From contig NZ_QEXL01000013.1 in NCBI RefSeq assembly GCF_003311635.1, positions 78,714-119,470 on the forward strand: 40,757 bases of DNA. Reading direction: 5' to 3'. The notes beneath the pieces were generated by a model. It did no database searches, was not told the DNA's origin, and saw only the letters and a program-made list of their open reading frames with translations. The position numbers and the translations under genes are program-made. Position 1 is the first letter of the stretch. Each line of letters begins with the position of its first letter. This DNA is from Novacetimonas cocois. GTDB taxonomy: Bacteria > Pseudomonadota > Alphaproteobacteria > Acetobacterales > Acetobacteraceae. Below are positions 8,439-17,155 of the stretch, piece after piece.

Positions 8439-9402
8439 CGCGCACCCGTGGGTCCAGAACCACATGGATGACATCGACCACCGCGTTGGCGATCACCACG
8501 AACACCGCCGAATACATGACGCACGCCATGATGACCGGCAGGTCGAGGTTGTTGAGCGCCTGATAGGTCAGGTGCCCCACCCCCGGCAGGCCGAACACGA
8601 CCTCCGTCAGCAATGCGCCGCCGCCGACCAGCTGCGCGAAGTCCAGCCCGAAAAGGGAGACGAAGGTAATCATGGACATCCGCACCCCATGCCACAACAG
8701 GATGCGCACGGGCGACAGCCCCTTGGCACGGGCGGTGCGCATGAAATCCTCGCCCGACAATGCCACCAGATCGGCACGCAGGACGCGGCTGTAGATGCCG
8801 ATGAACATGACCGCCAGCACGATCCACGGAATGACCAGCGCGCGGAACCATCCCAGCGGGCTTTCCCCAAAGGGCACGTATCCCAGTCCCGGCACCCATG
8901 AAAACAGCCATGTATCGTGATACCGGCTTTGGGTGACAAGGTTGGTCACCTGCCCCAGCCAGAAGACGGGCATGGAAATCCCCACCAGCCCCAGCATCAT
9001 GAGGCCGCGATCCACCCATGTATCCTTCATCGCCGCGGCCAGCGTCCCCATGATGATGGACGCCACGACCCAGATCACCGCCGCCCCGCAGACCAGCGAC
9101 GCCGTCACTGGGGCCGCGCGCGCGATTTCAGGCACCACCAGTTCCCCCCGGTCCACATAGGAGGCAAGGTCGCGCGTGATGAACAGCTTTTTCATCATCG
9201 TTGCGTACTGCACCGGCAGGGAGCGATCGAAGCCGTATTCCCTGCGCACTTTTTCCATGACCTGGGGCGAGGCATTGCGTCCCGCGATCCGAGCGGTGGG
9301 ATCGGCGCCCGGCGTCGCAAAGAACACCATGAACACCAGCGCCGAAATCCCGAACAGCACGAACACCGTCTGCCCCAGTCGGCGCAGCAGGGCGCCCATC
9401 AT
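8428..9402 (-). CDS. Peptide ABC transporter permease, DppB/OppB-type
   Basis: Inner-membrane permease of 324 residues with about six helices. The N-terminal LLRRLGQTVFVLFGISALVF and the following segment with YGFDRSLPVQY are typical of DppB proteins. The cytoplasmic coupling (EAA-type) loop is visible as DFMRTARAKGLSPVRILLWH. The later GGALLTEVVFGLPGVGHL and NNLDLPVIMACVM are strongly conserved in the family. It starts with an ATGA overlap on the DppC-type gene, so the two permeases are coupled. Confidence 0.92.
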   Translation of the reverse strand: MMGALLRRLGQTVFVLFGISALVFMVFFATPGADPTARIAGRNASPQVMEKVRREYGFDRSLPVQYATMMKKLFITRDLASYVDRGELVVPEIARAAPVTASLVCGAAVIWVVASIIMGTLAAAMKDTWVDRGLMMLGLVGISMPVFWLGQVTNLVTQSRYHDTWLFSWVPGLGYVPFGESPLGWFRALVIPWIVLAVMFIGIYSRVLRADLVALSGEDFMRTARAKGLSPVRILLWHGVRMSMITFVSLFGLDFAQLVGGGALLTEVVFGLPGVGHLTYQALNNLDLPVIMACVMYSAVFVVIANAVVDVIHVVLDPRVRDAR

Positions 9403-10403
9403 GATGAACGCCGCCCGGCGTCGCGCACGTCCAGCGCGTCACGCAGCCCGTCGCCAAGGATGTTCAGCGCCAGCACGACCACCACGATGGCAAGCCCCGG
9501 CGCCACCGCCACCATGGGACGGGTATAGATCAGCCCCTCCCCATCCTGAATGATGGTGCCCCACGACGCCGCCGGCGCCTGAACCCCCAGCGAAAGGAAG
9601 GACAGCGCGCTTTCGGCCAGCAGCGACAACGCCATCAGCAGCGGCCCCAGCATCACCAGCGTGGTGGTGACATTGGGCAGGATGTCGCGCAGGACAATGC
9701 GCCAGCGCGGCACCCCCAGACAGCGCGCGGCCGTGACGAATTCCGCCCCCCGCAGCGCCATGACCCGCCCCCGGATGGGCCGCGCGGCATAAGGCATGTA
9801 AACCAGCGCGATGATGAAGACGGGTATGAACAGGCTGTCCGCCCGCACGACGAAAGGCCCCAGCGTCAGCCCGTGGCTGACGGTGACGATGGAAAGGGAA
9901 ATGGCGAACAGATAGACCGGAACCGCCCACATGATATCCATCATGCGCGACAGCACGGCATCCACGATCCCGCCCGAAAACCCGGCAATGATCCCCGTTG
10001 TCGCGGCCAGCACAAGGCACAGCACCGCGGCGCAGGAGGAGATCAGCAGCGAATTGCGCCCCCCATACAGCAGCCGCGACGCCAGATCGCGCCCCTGGCT
10101 GTCGGCCCCCAGCAGGTAGGAAGCCCGCCATGTCGGCCCGATGGGGCTGAGCCCGAGATGGAGCGGATTGTCATTGGGCTGCATGATGTCCACCTCCCGC
10201 CCGTCAAGCATGACGCTGCCCGCCACGTTGGAGACGAACGGATCGGTCCGCGCGATATCGCGGGCATATAACGGCGCCAGCAGGCAGGCGAGCGTCACGA
10301 GCAGCAGCGTCGCCAGCGCAATCATGGCCGAACGGTTGCGCCCGAGCGCGCGGATGGCCTGCCGCCACGGTCCCGGCGGCGGAGAGGACGCCATGCCCGC
10401 CAT
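9399..10403 (-). CDS. Peptide ABC transporter permease, DppC/OppC-type
   Basis: Inner-membrane permease (334 residues from the ATG at 10403). The N-terminal helix after WRQAIRALGRNRSAMIALATLLLV is typical, as are the conserved HLGLSPIGPTW and LGADSQGRDLASRLLYGGRNSLL segment and the EAA-type loop GAEFVTAARCLGVPRWRIVLRDILP. First gene of the operon. No periplasmic solute-binding protein precedes it or lies elsewhere in the window, although most such operons have one. An upstream in-frame TTG at 10439 exists but the ATG is preferred; another ATG at 10394 is possible. Confidence 0.9.
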   Translation of the reverse strand: MAGMASSPPPGPWRQAIRALGRNRSAMIALATLLLVTLACLLAPLYARDIARTDPFVSNVAGSVMLDGREVDIMQPNDNPLHLGLSPIGPTWRASYLLGADSQGRDLASRLLYGGRNSLLISSCAAVLCLVLAATTGIIAGFSGGIVDAVLSRMMDIMWAVPVYLFAISLSIVTVSHGLTLGPFVVRADSLFIPVFIIALVYMPYAARPIRGRVMALRGAEFVTAARCLGVPRWRIVLRDILPNVTTTLVMLGPLLMALSLLAESALSFLSLGVQAPAASWGTIIQDGEGLIYTRPMVAVAPGLAIVVVVLALNILGDGLRDALDVRDAGRRSS

Positions 10404-10642
10404 CACCACCCCCGCATGCGCGGCCCGGGCACGCGGCAAGGCGCGTCATGCCCCGGACGGACGGAAGGCGGGCATGTGTCCTTTATGACAGGAAAGGGCA
10501 CGGTGGCCTCATTACAGTTGATGATACCGGATGGCTGGCGGCACCGGCGGCCTGACGCCACGGGTTTCCCAGACGGAATCACCCGCAGTGCGTGCGGCAT
10601 GCCGTGCATGAAGGCATCGGGGCCAGAATGGCAATGGTTGGA

Positions 10643-10658
10643 CAGAGTGGTCACTCTG
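10643..10658. promoter_or_regulatory. 16-bp palindrome, candidate operator
   Basis: Perfect arms CAGAGTG and CACTCTG separated by GT. It lies 240 bp upstream of the peptide transporter operon start in the divergent region. A repressor or activator site is plausible; no regulator is assigned. Confidence 0.3.
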
Positions 10659-10845
10659 CCGGAATAAAGGCGGATGCCCGGACATGCAAAGCCCGGATGC
10701 CACGGCCCCCTTCGTCCACTTTGCCTGATGCGATCCCTGCCCCACGCGCCAGACACCGTGACAGGGACGTGGCGGTTTTCATTCTTTCCATGTGCCATCT
10801 TTCACAAAACGGAATCATCCCACCTTTCCCCGGGGAGGAGTATAT

Positions 10846-10893
10846 GAAAACAGCCCGCTGATAAAAATAACAAAGTTTTGGATGCCGCTCTCC
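10846..10893 (-). repeat. Dispersed repeat, copy 3 (diverged, partial)
   Basis: GAAAACAGCC...TGATAAAAATAACAAAGTTTTGGATGCCGC matches the reverse complement of the right half of copy 2 (near 6285-6331), with substitutions. The second half, where the GC hairpin should be, is degraded. Unlike the other copies it lies between divergent genes, not at a transcript end, which argues that the element can insert or decay independently of termination. Confidence 0.5.
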
Positions 10894-11063
10894 CCCGAAA
10901 ATCCGACATTCATGGACGCTTTCTTGTGAAAATCCCCACCGAGATTCCTTCATGATGCGCAGGATGTTTCATGGATACCCTGCGGTCAAAAACACATTTT
11001 CATGCCATGTATTATTGTTCCTGCCCCTTAGACAAAGGTTATGGGGAGGCCATATTTTGATAA

Positions 11064-11093
11064 TTGACGACAGTACATGCGTGAAACGATAAT
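11064..11093 (+). promoter_or_regulatory. Candidate sigma70-type promoter upstream of the ester hydrolase
   Basis: TTGACG (11064-11069) and GATAAT (11088-11093) with 18 bp between them, in a locally AT-rich patch. It would give a leader of about 360 nt before the hydrolase start, which is long; an internal promoter closer to the gene cannot be excluded. Confidence 0.3.
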
Positions 11094-11459
11094 CTGGTTT
11101 ACTCCATCTCGACATGGAATGCTTCCGCACCGGCAAATCCGGGTGCAACGAAGACGGAGCCCTGACTGATGTCATCGCCACCCGAAGCATTACGCGCCCT
11201 CCCATTCCGTCCTGACAACGCCGGTTCCGTGCCCCTGCTGGCGGGGACGTGGCGTCGTGAAAGCGCGAAACTGTCGGGCCATTGCCGAAAATCCCTCATG
11301 ACCGCGATGTCCGGGACGCGGTGACGCCTGCCTCCCCACACGGCCCGGCAGAAGATCATGGGGCTTTTCGTGCTTCCTCAGATAAAGGACAATTCCGCTC
11401 CTCCGGCCGTCCACCCGGCCCGTGACAGAATTTCCGTGGCATGGATCCAGAAAAAGAAA

Positions 11460-13400
11460 ATGCAGAAATCCCTTCTCCTTACAGCATGTCTTGTCCTCTC
11501 CTGCGCATCGGCCACGGCGTCTCCCGCGCCAGAGGGAATCCCCGCCGACATGCCACAGGATTTCCACGCAAGCGACAGCAGCTTTGACTACATCCGCCGC
11601 AATGTCATGATCCCGATGCGCGATGGGAAAAAACTGCATACGGTCATCATGATCCCCAAGGGCGCGCATGGCGCCCCCATATTGCTGACCCGCACCCCAT
11701 ACAACGCGGATGAAATGGTCACGCACAATATCAGCGGGCATATGCGTTCCGCCCTGCAGGGGTATGACAACATGCCCGACGTGATCGCGGATGGCGGCTA
11801 TATCCGTGTCATTCAGGACGTGCGCGGCAAATACGGTTCCGAAGGCAGCTATGTCATGAACCGCCCCCTGCGCGGGCCGCTGAACAAAAGCACGGTCGAT
11901 CATGCGACCGACACATGGGACACCATCGAATGGCTTGTCCACAACGTCCATGAAAGCAATGGGAAAGTTGGCATCATCGGCGTATCGTATGACGGGTTTA
12001 CGTCCATGATGGCGCTGTTCAACCCGCATCCCGCGCTGCGTGCCGTCGTCCCCATGAACCCCATGATCGACGGATGGCGGGGGGATGACTGGTTCCATAA
12101 CGGCGCCTTCCGCCAGCAGATGCTGCCCTACATCTATGATCAGGACGCCACCCGGAGCAACACCGCCAAATGGTGGAGCAGCTATCACGATGATTACAAC
12201 CTCTACCTCGACGCCGTTTCCGCCGGGGCGCTGGGCAAAAGCCATGGCATGGACCAGATCGGTTTTTTCAGACAGATCCTTGCCCATCCCGCCTATGATT
12301 CGTTCTGGCAAGACATGGCGGTTGACCGGCAGATCGCCGGATATGGGCTAAAGGTCCCCACCCTGCTGGTCCACAGCCTGTGGGACCAGGAAGACATCGT
12401 CGGCGCGATCGGCACCTATTACGCACTCCACGACAGGCCGGATTCGCGCGACAATCTTTTCCTTGTCATGGGTCCGTGGAACCATGGCGGGGAAATCCGG
12501 CAGGCCAGCACGATGGGCGCGGTGCGGCTGGGGTCCGATACCGGGGCCTATTTCCGCACCCGGATACTTGAACCCTTTCTGGCTCATTACCTGAAGGACG
12601 ACAGCTCCGTCCCGCTACCCGCGCATGTGACCGCCTTTCGCTCCGGCAGGAATGAATGGGAATCCTCCGACAGCCTGCCGTCACAGGCCTGCAGCCCCTG
12701 CACGACGCTTTATCTGGGGGCGGGACACACGCTCGGCCTGTCAAAAGCCGACAGCGCAGCAGGAACGGAGGAGTATGTGTCGGACCCGGCGCGTCCGGTG
12801 CCCTACCTGCCGCGCGCCATCGAACCGATCGCCCATACGCCCGTTTCCGCATGGCCGAACTGGCTGGCGAGCGACCAGAGGGAAGCCTCCGGCCGCACGG
12901 ATGTCGCGACCTTCACGTCCCCTGTCCTGACGGCGCCGCTGGACATCCAGGGACTGCCCGTCGCCCATCTTACGGCTTCCACCACGGGTACGGATGGGGA
13001 TTTCGTCGTCAAGCTGATCGACGTGTATCCTGACGAGGTTCCTGAACAGCCTGAAATAGGCGGATACCAGCTCATGGTCAGCGCGGACATCCTGCGCGGC
13101 CGTTATCGCAGGAGCATCGAGCATCCCGAACCGATCCCGGCCAACACGCCGCAGCTTTACAGCTTTGCCCTGCCGGTCGCCAACCACACCTTCCTGCCCG
13201 GCCATCGTGTCATGATACAGGTCCAGTCAAGCTGGTTCCCCCTTTATGACCGCAATCCGCAGACCTATGTGGACAATATCTTCCTTGCCCCGCCGGCGGC
13301 CTACAGGCCCGCGAAAATCAGCATCGACCTTGCCAACAGCTGGATCGATGTCCATTCGACCTCCCCGGTCGCCAACCCCTTCGCCGCGCCCCGGCCCTGA
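11460..13400 (+). CDS. Alpha-amino acid ester hydrolase (beta-lactam acylase, CocE/NonD family)
   Basis: Secreted serine hydrolase (646 residues) that cleaves or transfers alpha-amino acyl groups from esters and amides, including ampicillin- and cephalexin-type side chains in characterised members. The closest family I recall is the Acetobacter turbidans enzyme (667 residues). Visible: signal peptide (MQKSLLLTACLVLSCASATA), alpha/beta-hydrolase core with nucleophile Ser176 in GVSYDG and oxyanion Tyr177, Asp309 in LWDQED and His342 in GPWNHGG. The carboxylate cluster that recognises the alpha-amino group is intact (Asp204 in MIDGW, Glu311, Asp312). The C-terminal jelly-roll ends with VQSSWFPLYDRNPQ. 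The ATG at 11460 is chosen for the signal peptide; GTG at 11436 is an alternative. Periplasmic location is expected. It lies between the peptide transporter and a large TonB receptor. Confidence 0.9.
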   Translation: MQKSLLLTACLVLSCASATASPAPEGIPADMPQDFHASDSSFDYIRRNVMIPMRDGKKLHTVIMIPKGAHGAPILLTRTPYNADEMVTHNISGHMRSALQGYDNMPDVIADGGYIRVIQDVRGKYGSEGSYVMNRPLRGPLNKSTVDHATDTWDTIEWLVHNVHESNGKVGIIGVSYDGFTSMMALFNPHPALRAVVPMNPMIDGWRGDDWFHNGAFRQQMLPYIYDQDATRSNTAKWWSSYHDDYNLYLDAVSAGALGKSHGMDQIGFFRQILAHPAYDSFWQDMAVDRQIAGYGLKVPTLLVHSLWDQEDIVGAIGTYYALHDRPDSRDNLFLVMGPWNHGGEIRQASTMGAVRLGSDTGAYFRTRILEPFLAHYLKDDSSVPLPAHVTAFRSGRNEWESSDSLPSQACSPCTTLYLGAGHTLGLSKADSAAGTEEYVSDPARPVPYLPRAIEPIAHTPVSAWPNWLASDQREASGRTDVATFTSPVLTAPLDIQGLPVAHLTASTTGTDGDFVVKLIDVYPDEVPEQPEIGGYQLMVSADILRGRYRRSIEHPEPIPANTPQLYSFALPVANHTFLPGHRVMIQVQSSWFPLYDRNPQTYVDNIFLAPPAAYRPAKISIDLANSWIDVHSTSPVANPFAAPRP

Positions 13401-13765
13401 TGGCTGGCAGGCCCCGCCTGACACGCAAAGGCTGATCCGTTTCGGGGCGCATGGCCCCGCGATACGCGCATTTCCCGCCATTTCCGGGAAATGCGGCGGA
13501 TTTCATGCAATCGGACGAAAAATCCGGCCCGCCACGCCGCCATGCCAACCCGGCGGCACGGGGGATTTTTCCTATCTGCAAAGATTTCCCCCGCTTTCCT
13601 TTCCATCTCGGACAGGTGATCTCTAAACCACAGGTTAATTCTTCCGCATGTTTTAGAAATCGACAAAACGTCACTCGGAATGGGATCGTAATGAAGGCGA
13701 GGTAGACCTGTGTTGGTGGCGATGATTTGCCAGCGGTCGCCGTGGTGAAATGCGGAGTTTTAGAA
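13401..13765. other. Intergenic leader before the large TonB receptor
   Basis: 365 bp without a gene. It contains a perfect 11-bp-stem hairpin at 13467-13495 and a small GGGGC/GCCCC hairpin at 13444-13458. No clear -35/-10 pair and no TTGCGA palindrome like those of the two iron receptors is seen, so iron control of the next receptor is not supported by sequence. Confidence 0.5.
13467..13495 (+). terminator. Perfect 11-bp stem hairpin after the ester hydrolase gene
   Basis: Arms CGCATTTCCCG (13467-13477) and CGGGAAATGCG (13485-13495) with a 7-nt loop. It lies 66 bp after the stop. There is no U-tract directly after it, so it may be a GC-type terminator, an mRNA-stabilising end or a regulatory hairpin. 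Confidence 0.4.
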
Positions 13766-16700
13766 ATGAGCACTGGCCTTCCATCTGTTCGAAGGAAACG
13801 TAGGGACGTTCCATCCAGACCAAGCTTGAAAACAGTGCTGCTGATTGGCGCGGCAGTGACAATTGCTGGCTGGAGCATCGATAGTACAGAGGCTGCCACC
13901 AGCTCCACATCCCATGGCTCTGTCGTTCCGGCCAAGAGCAAGAAGAAAAAAAGCACCTCGACCTCCAAGACCGCCACCTCCTCGTCCACCGCCCAGACGG
14001 CATCGGGCACTGCGGGCACAGTCACGGCCACCAGTCAGACGAGCACGACAACCCAGAACGCCACCACCCTCCAGCAGGCGTCATCAAGCACCGCGGCTGC
14101 CGGCCGGAGCGAAGACATTACCGTTACCGGCACCCGTCTGTCGCAGACGCGGCTGAGTAACGTCACGGCCGGCACCACGCTGGATGCCAAACAGCTTCAG
14201 GCACGTGGATATTCCAACCTGGGCCTGGCGCTGCTGCGTGAAAACCCGGCATTTTCCGTTCCGTCCAACAGCCCCGTCGGATCACAGGGATCATGGGGCG
14301 CGGGACAGACCTTCAGCGGCCTGCTGGCCCTGGGTGACCAGCGTACCCTGACGCTTATCGACGGCATGCGCATGGTCGGCGGCGCCACGGCGTCGCTGTA
14401 TGGCGCGGGCAGCGGTTCGCAGGTGGACGTCGGCACCATCCCGACCTCGCTGGTGAAAAAGATCGATACGCGTTACGGCGGCGCGGGCGCGGCCTATGGT
14501 GCGGACGCCGTGGCCGGTGTCGTCAACTATCAGCTCGACGATCATTTCAAGGGCATTGATTTCAACGCGCAGGGCGACTGGACCCAGAAACTCGACGGGG
14601 GACAGGAAAAGGTCTACCTGAAATACGGCACGGGTTTTGACCATGACAAGGGCGGCATCGTCTTTGACGTGGAATATCGCAATGCGGATGGCCTGGTTTA
14701 CAATGACCGTGCCAAAAGCATCGGCAGTGAGGCCGAAACCTATCTGTGGCCGGCCCTGACCAGCGATTCCCCCTATTATTACGTCCTGACCAAGAACGAA
14801 CGTTTCAGCCAGCTGAGCGCAACCGGCATTCCGCTTGTCAATGGCGAGCTGAATCCTTCCTATTTCGGGCAGGCATCCGGCGGCATCGCGGCGCCCGGCG
14901 GGGGCGTCCTGCAGTTCAGCAAGGACGGCAAATCCCTGATCCCGCTGACGGGAACGGTCACGCGCAGTAATTATTACACTGCCGGCGGCAATGGCCTGTC
15001 CTTTGAAAATTATGACCAGCTTTATACGCCGCAGACGTCCCTGAACCTGACGACGCTGGGACATTATGACTTCAACCGCCACCTGCATGCCACATGGCAG
15101 GGCTGGTACCAGCGTGGCGAGGCCAAGAGCTCCGTCAACCAGGGTCTGTACTATTCCGCCACGTTCGAAGGCGATCCGCTGACGCGGGCGAACTTTGACG
15201 CCGATCCGCAGGATTACGTCAACGGCAACCTGGTTTTAAGCACGGCCAACCCGTACCTGACCTCGGCTGAGCGGACAACCATCGTCAATGCCCTCAAAGC
15301 CGCCGGACAGCCGACGGATACGTTCTACCTGTCCCGTGCCAACCAGGATTTCGGGGAAGGCGCGTTTACCACCACAAACCAGATGTATCGTTTCCAGGGC
15401 GGTCTGAACGGTGATTTCGAGGCGGTGGGCCGTCGCTTCGACTGGAGCGTAAAGGGCGAATACAGCGAGTATCTGAGCAACACCAGAACCCTGATGGTGG
15501 ATACGAACAACCTGATCAACGCACTTGATGCCGTGACGCTGCCCAACGGCACCATTGGCTGTGCGCCGGGTTATGTCAATTCCACGGCCAAGACCCGCAG
15601 CGAGACCTGTGCCCCCCTTGATGTCTTCGGGCGCAATCAGGAAAGTGCCGCGGCGCTGAAATACATTACGTCATGGGTCAATCCCAGCAACACCAACAAG
15701 CAGCTCGACGTGCAGGCGGAAATTCACAGTACCGTTGTCAAGCTGCCCGCAGGTAATGTCCGGTGGGATCTTGGTTACGAACATCGGTGGGAATCCTATA
15801 ACTTCGATGCTGGCAGCATCCTGAACGGTGAATTGCTGCCCGATGGCAGCCGCCGTCAGTATGGCGATGAAATCCCCACTCCGAACACCAACGGGGCTTA
15901 CGGCACGCACGAAGTCTTCGGGGAACTCGATGTTCCGATCGTGTCGCCGGAAATGCATGTGCCGGGCGCCTATCATATCTCGGCCACGGCAAACGGACGC
16001 TATATTCATAACAGCATGACCGGCAGCTACTGGACCTATATGTTCGGTGGCAGCTGGTGGCCCACCAGGGATTTCGGCTTTAGCGGAAATTACGCACAAT
16101 CCGTTCGTAACCCGTCCGTCACCGAACTGTTTTCCCCGACAAGCCGCGTCAACAGCATGGCAAGCGACCCGTGCGCCCAGGAGGATATCGCCAACGGCCC
16201 CAATCCTGCCGTTCGTGCGGCCAACTGCGCCAAGCAGGGCATTCCCAAGGGATTTGTCTCGAACATCGTCAACTATGGCATTTACGGAACGGATGGCGGC
16301 AACTCGCACCTGCAGAACGAAGTTTCCCACAGCTATACCGGTTCGCTCCATTTCATGCCGCATTTCGTCCCCGGCCTGCAGATTGACGCCTCCTTTGTTG
16401 ACGTGAGGATCAGCAATGAGATCGAGGACCTGGACATCAGCGACATCATGAGCGCCTGCTACGATTCAAGCTCGTTCCCCAACAAGTACTGCAGCATGTT
16501 CACCCGCGACCCGACCACCCATCAGGTGACGAATTATCAGGAAGGCTTTGTCAATATCGCCAACCAGCATATGCAGGCGCTTGAAGGAAAGCTGAACTAC
16601 TACATCCCGCTGTCACACTTCGGCCAACGGTTTGCCGACTGGGGATCGTTCAATATTGGCGTGAACTACAACCACTACGTCAAGAATACCCAGACATTCC

Positions 16701-17053
16701 TGGGCACGACCTATCCCGAGGTTGGCAGCACCAGTTCGCCCAAGGACTCCTTCACGGCCAACCTTGATTATGTGCGCGGTCCGCTTTTCGTGCAGTGGCA
16801 GACCATCTATTACGGTCCGTCCAAGTTTAACGTGACGGCCAGCCAGTACGCAGAAACGTTTAATAGCCGGCCGGATTTCTTCTACTTCAATACGACGATT
16901 GGCTATAAGATCACGAAGAACCTGAACCTCAACTTCATGATGAACAATGTTTTCAACGAGCTTCCCAAGGGCGTGGGAACGGTGGGCCTGACACGTTACT
17001 ATGATGTCATTCTTGGCCGTTCCTTCGAATTCTCGGCCGGAGTTCACTTCTGA
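13766..17053 (+). CDS. Large TonB-dependent receptor (1095 residues), substrate unknown
   Basis: Outer-membrane active transporter, longer than typical siderophore receptors. The ATG at 13766 follows GGAG (13754-13757). Visible: a basic N-region and hydrophobic core (RPSLKTVLLIGAAVTIAGW), then a long low-complexity Ser/Thr/Ala/Gln linker with a KKKK run, a TonB box (EDITVTGTR), and a plug with NLGLALLRENPAF, LIDGMRMVGG and AAYGADAVAGVVNYQL. A large barrel follows, ending with an aromatic Phe (AGVHF). This plug style belongs to receptors often annotated for peptides, oligosaccharides or other organic nutrients rather than siderophores. It follows the amino acid ester hydrolase on the same strand, so a peptide or ester-linked substrate is plausible, but that is inference. 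Its own terminator follows. Confidence 0.9.
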   Translation: MSTGLPSVRRKRRDVPSRPSLKTVLLIGAAVTIAGWSIDSTEAATSSTSHGSVVPAKSKKKKSTSTSKTATSSSTAQTASGTAGTVTATSQTSTTTQNATTLQQASSSTAAAGRSEDITVTGTRLSQTRLSNVTAGTTLDAKQLQARGYSNLGLALLRENPAFSVPSNSPVGSQGSWGAGQTFSGLLALGDQRTLTLIDGMRMVGGATASLYGAGSGSQVDVGTIPTSLVKKIDTRYGGAGAAYGADAVAGVVNYQLDDHFKGIDFNAQGDWTQKLDGGQEKVYLKYGTGFDHDKGGIVFDVEYRNADGLVYNDRAKSIGSEAETYLWPALTSDSPYYYVLTKNERFSQLSATGIPLVNGELNPSYFGQASGGIAAPGGGVLQFSKDGKSLIPLTGTVTRSNYYTAGGNGLSFENYDQLYTPQTSLNLTTLGHYDFNRHLHATWQGWYQRGEAKSSVNQGLYYSATFEGDPLTRANFDADPQDYVNGNLVLSTANPYLTSAERTTIVNALKAAGQPTDTFYLSRANQDFGEGAFTTTNQMYRFQGGLNGDFEAVGRRFDWSVKGEYSEYLSNTRTLMVDTNNLINALDAVTLPNGTIGCAPGYVNSTAKTRSETCAPLDVFGRNQESAAALKYITSWVNPSNTNKQLDVQAEIHSTVVKLPAGNVRWDLGYEHRWESYNFDAGSILNGELLPDGSRRQYGDEIPTPNTNGAYGTHEVFGELDVPIVSPEMHVPGAYHISATANGRYIHNSMTGSYWTYMFGGSWWPTRDFGFSGNYAQSVRNPSVTELFSPTSRVNSMASDPCAQEDIANGPNPAVRAANCAKQGIPKGFVSNIVNYGIYGTDGGNSHLQNEVSHSYTGSLHFMPHFVPGLQIDASFVDVRISNEIEDLDISDIMSACYDSSSFPNKYCSMFTRDPTTHQVTNYQEGFVNIANQHMQALEGKLNYYIPLSHFGQRFADWGSFNIGVNYNHYVKNTQTFLGTTYPEVGSTSSPKDSFTANLDYVRGPLFVQWQTIYYGPSKFNVTASQYAETFNSRPDFFYFNTTIGYKITKNLNLNFMMNNVFNELPKGVGTVGLTRYYDVILGRSFEFSAGVHF

Positions 17054-17066
17054 TTTTCAAAACAGG

Positions 17067-17102
17067 CGGTCCGGCTTCCTGAATACTGCCGGACCGTATT
17101 TT
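17067..17102 (+). terminator. Intrinsic terminator of the large TonB receptor
   Basis: Perfect 9-bp stem CGGTCCGGC / GCCGGACCG (17067-17075, 17088-17096) with a 12-nt loop followed by TATTTT, starting 13 bp after the stop codon. Confidence 0.8.
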
Positions 17103-17120
17103 CCATCATTACAGAAAACC

Positions 17121-17155
17121 GTGCCCGCCACTGGAAAGATCCCGGTGGCGGGCAC
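17121..17155 (+). terminator. Second hairpin after the receptor
   Basis: Perfect 11-bp stem GTGCCCGCCAC / GTGGCGGGCAC with a 13-nt loop, in tandem with the first terminator. No strong U-tract; backup terminator or protective 3' structure. Confidence 0.45.

Larger units (their letters stand above)
10404..11459. other. Divergent intergenic region between peptide ABC operon and ester hydrolase gene
   Basis: About 1.05 kb without a convincing gene. It holds a 16-bp palindrome at 10643-10658, a diverged double-hairpin repeat near 10846-10893, an AT-richer patch around 10980-11100 with a possible plus-strand promoter, and a short minus-strand stretch (about 11200 down to 11099) that reads like the C-terminal end of a protein but has no intact upstream frame. 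This last could be a gene remnant; I do not recognise it. Confidence 0.5.

Noticed and set aside
10844-10861. Tiny frame MKTAR with an excellent GGAGGAG ribosome binding site
   Set aside because: It stops after five codons and the sequence from 10846 is part of a dispersed repeat copy, so the start-like look is probably accidental or a truncated gene start.
11099-11200. Minus-strand stretch ending in GSVFVAPGFAG...FHVEME that looks like a protein C-terminus
   Set aside because: There is no intact upstream frame and I do not recognise the family; kept only as a possible remnant in the intergenic note.
11190-12311. Minus-strand open frame of 373 codons opposite the ester hydrolase
   Set aside because: It overlaps a gene with full catalytic motifs on the other strand; its His/Asp/Val-rich composition is typical of an antisense shadow.
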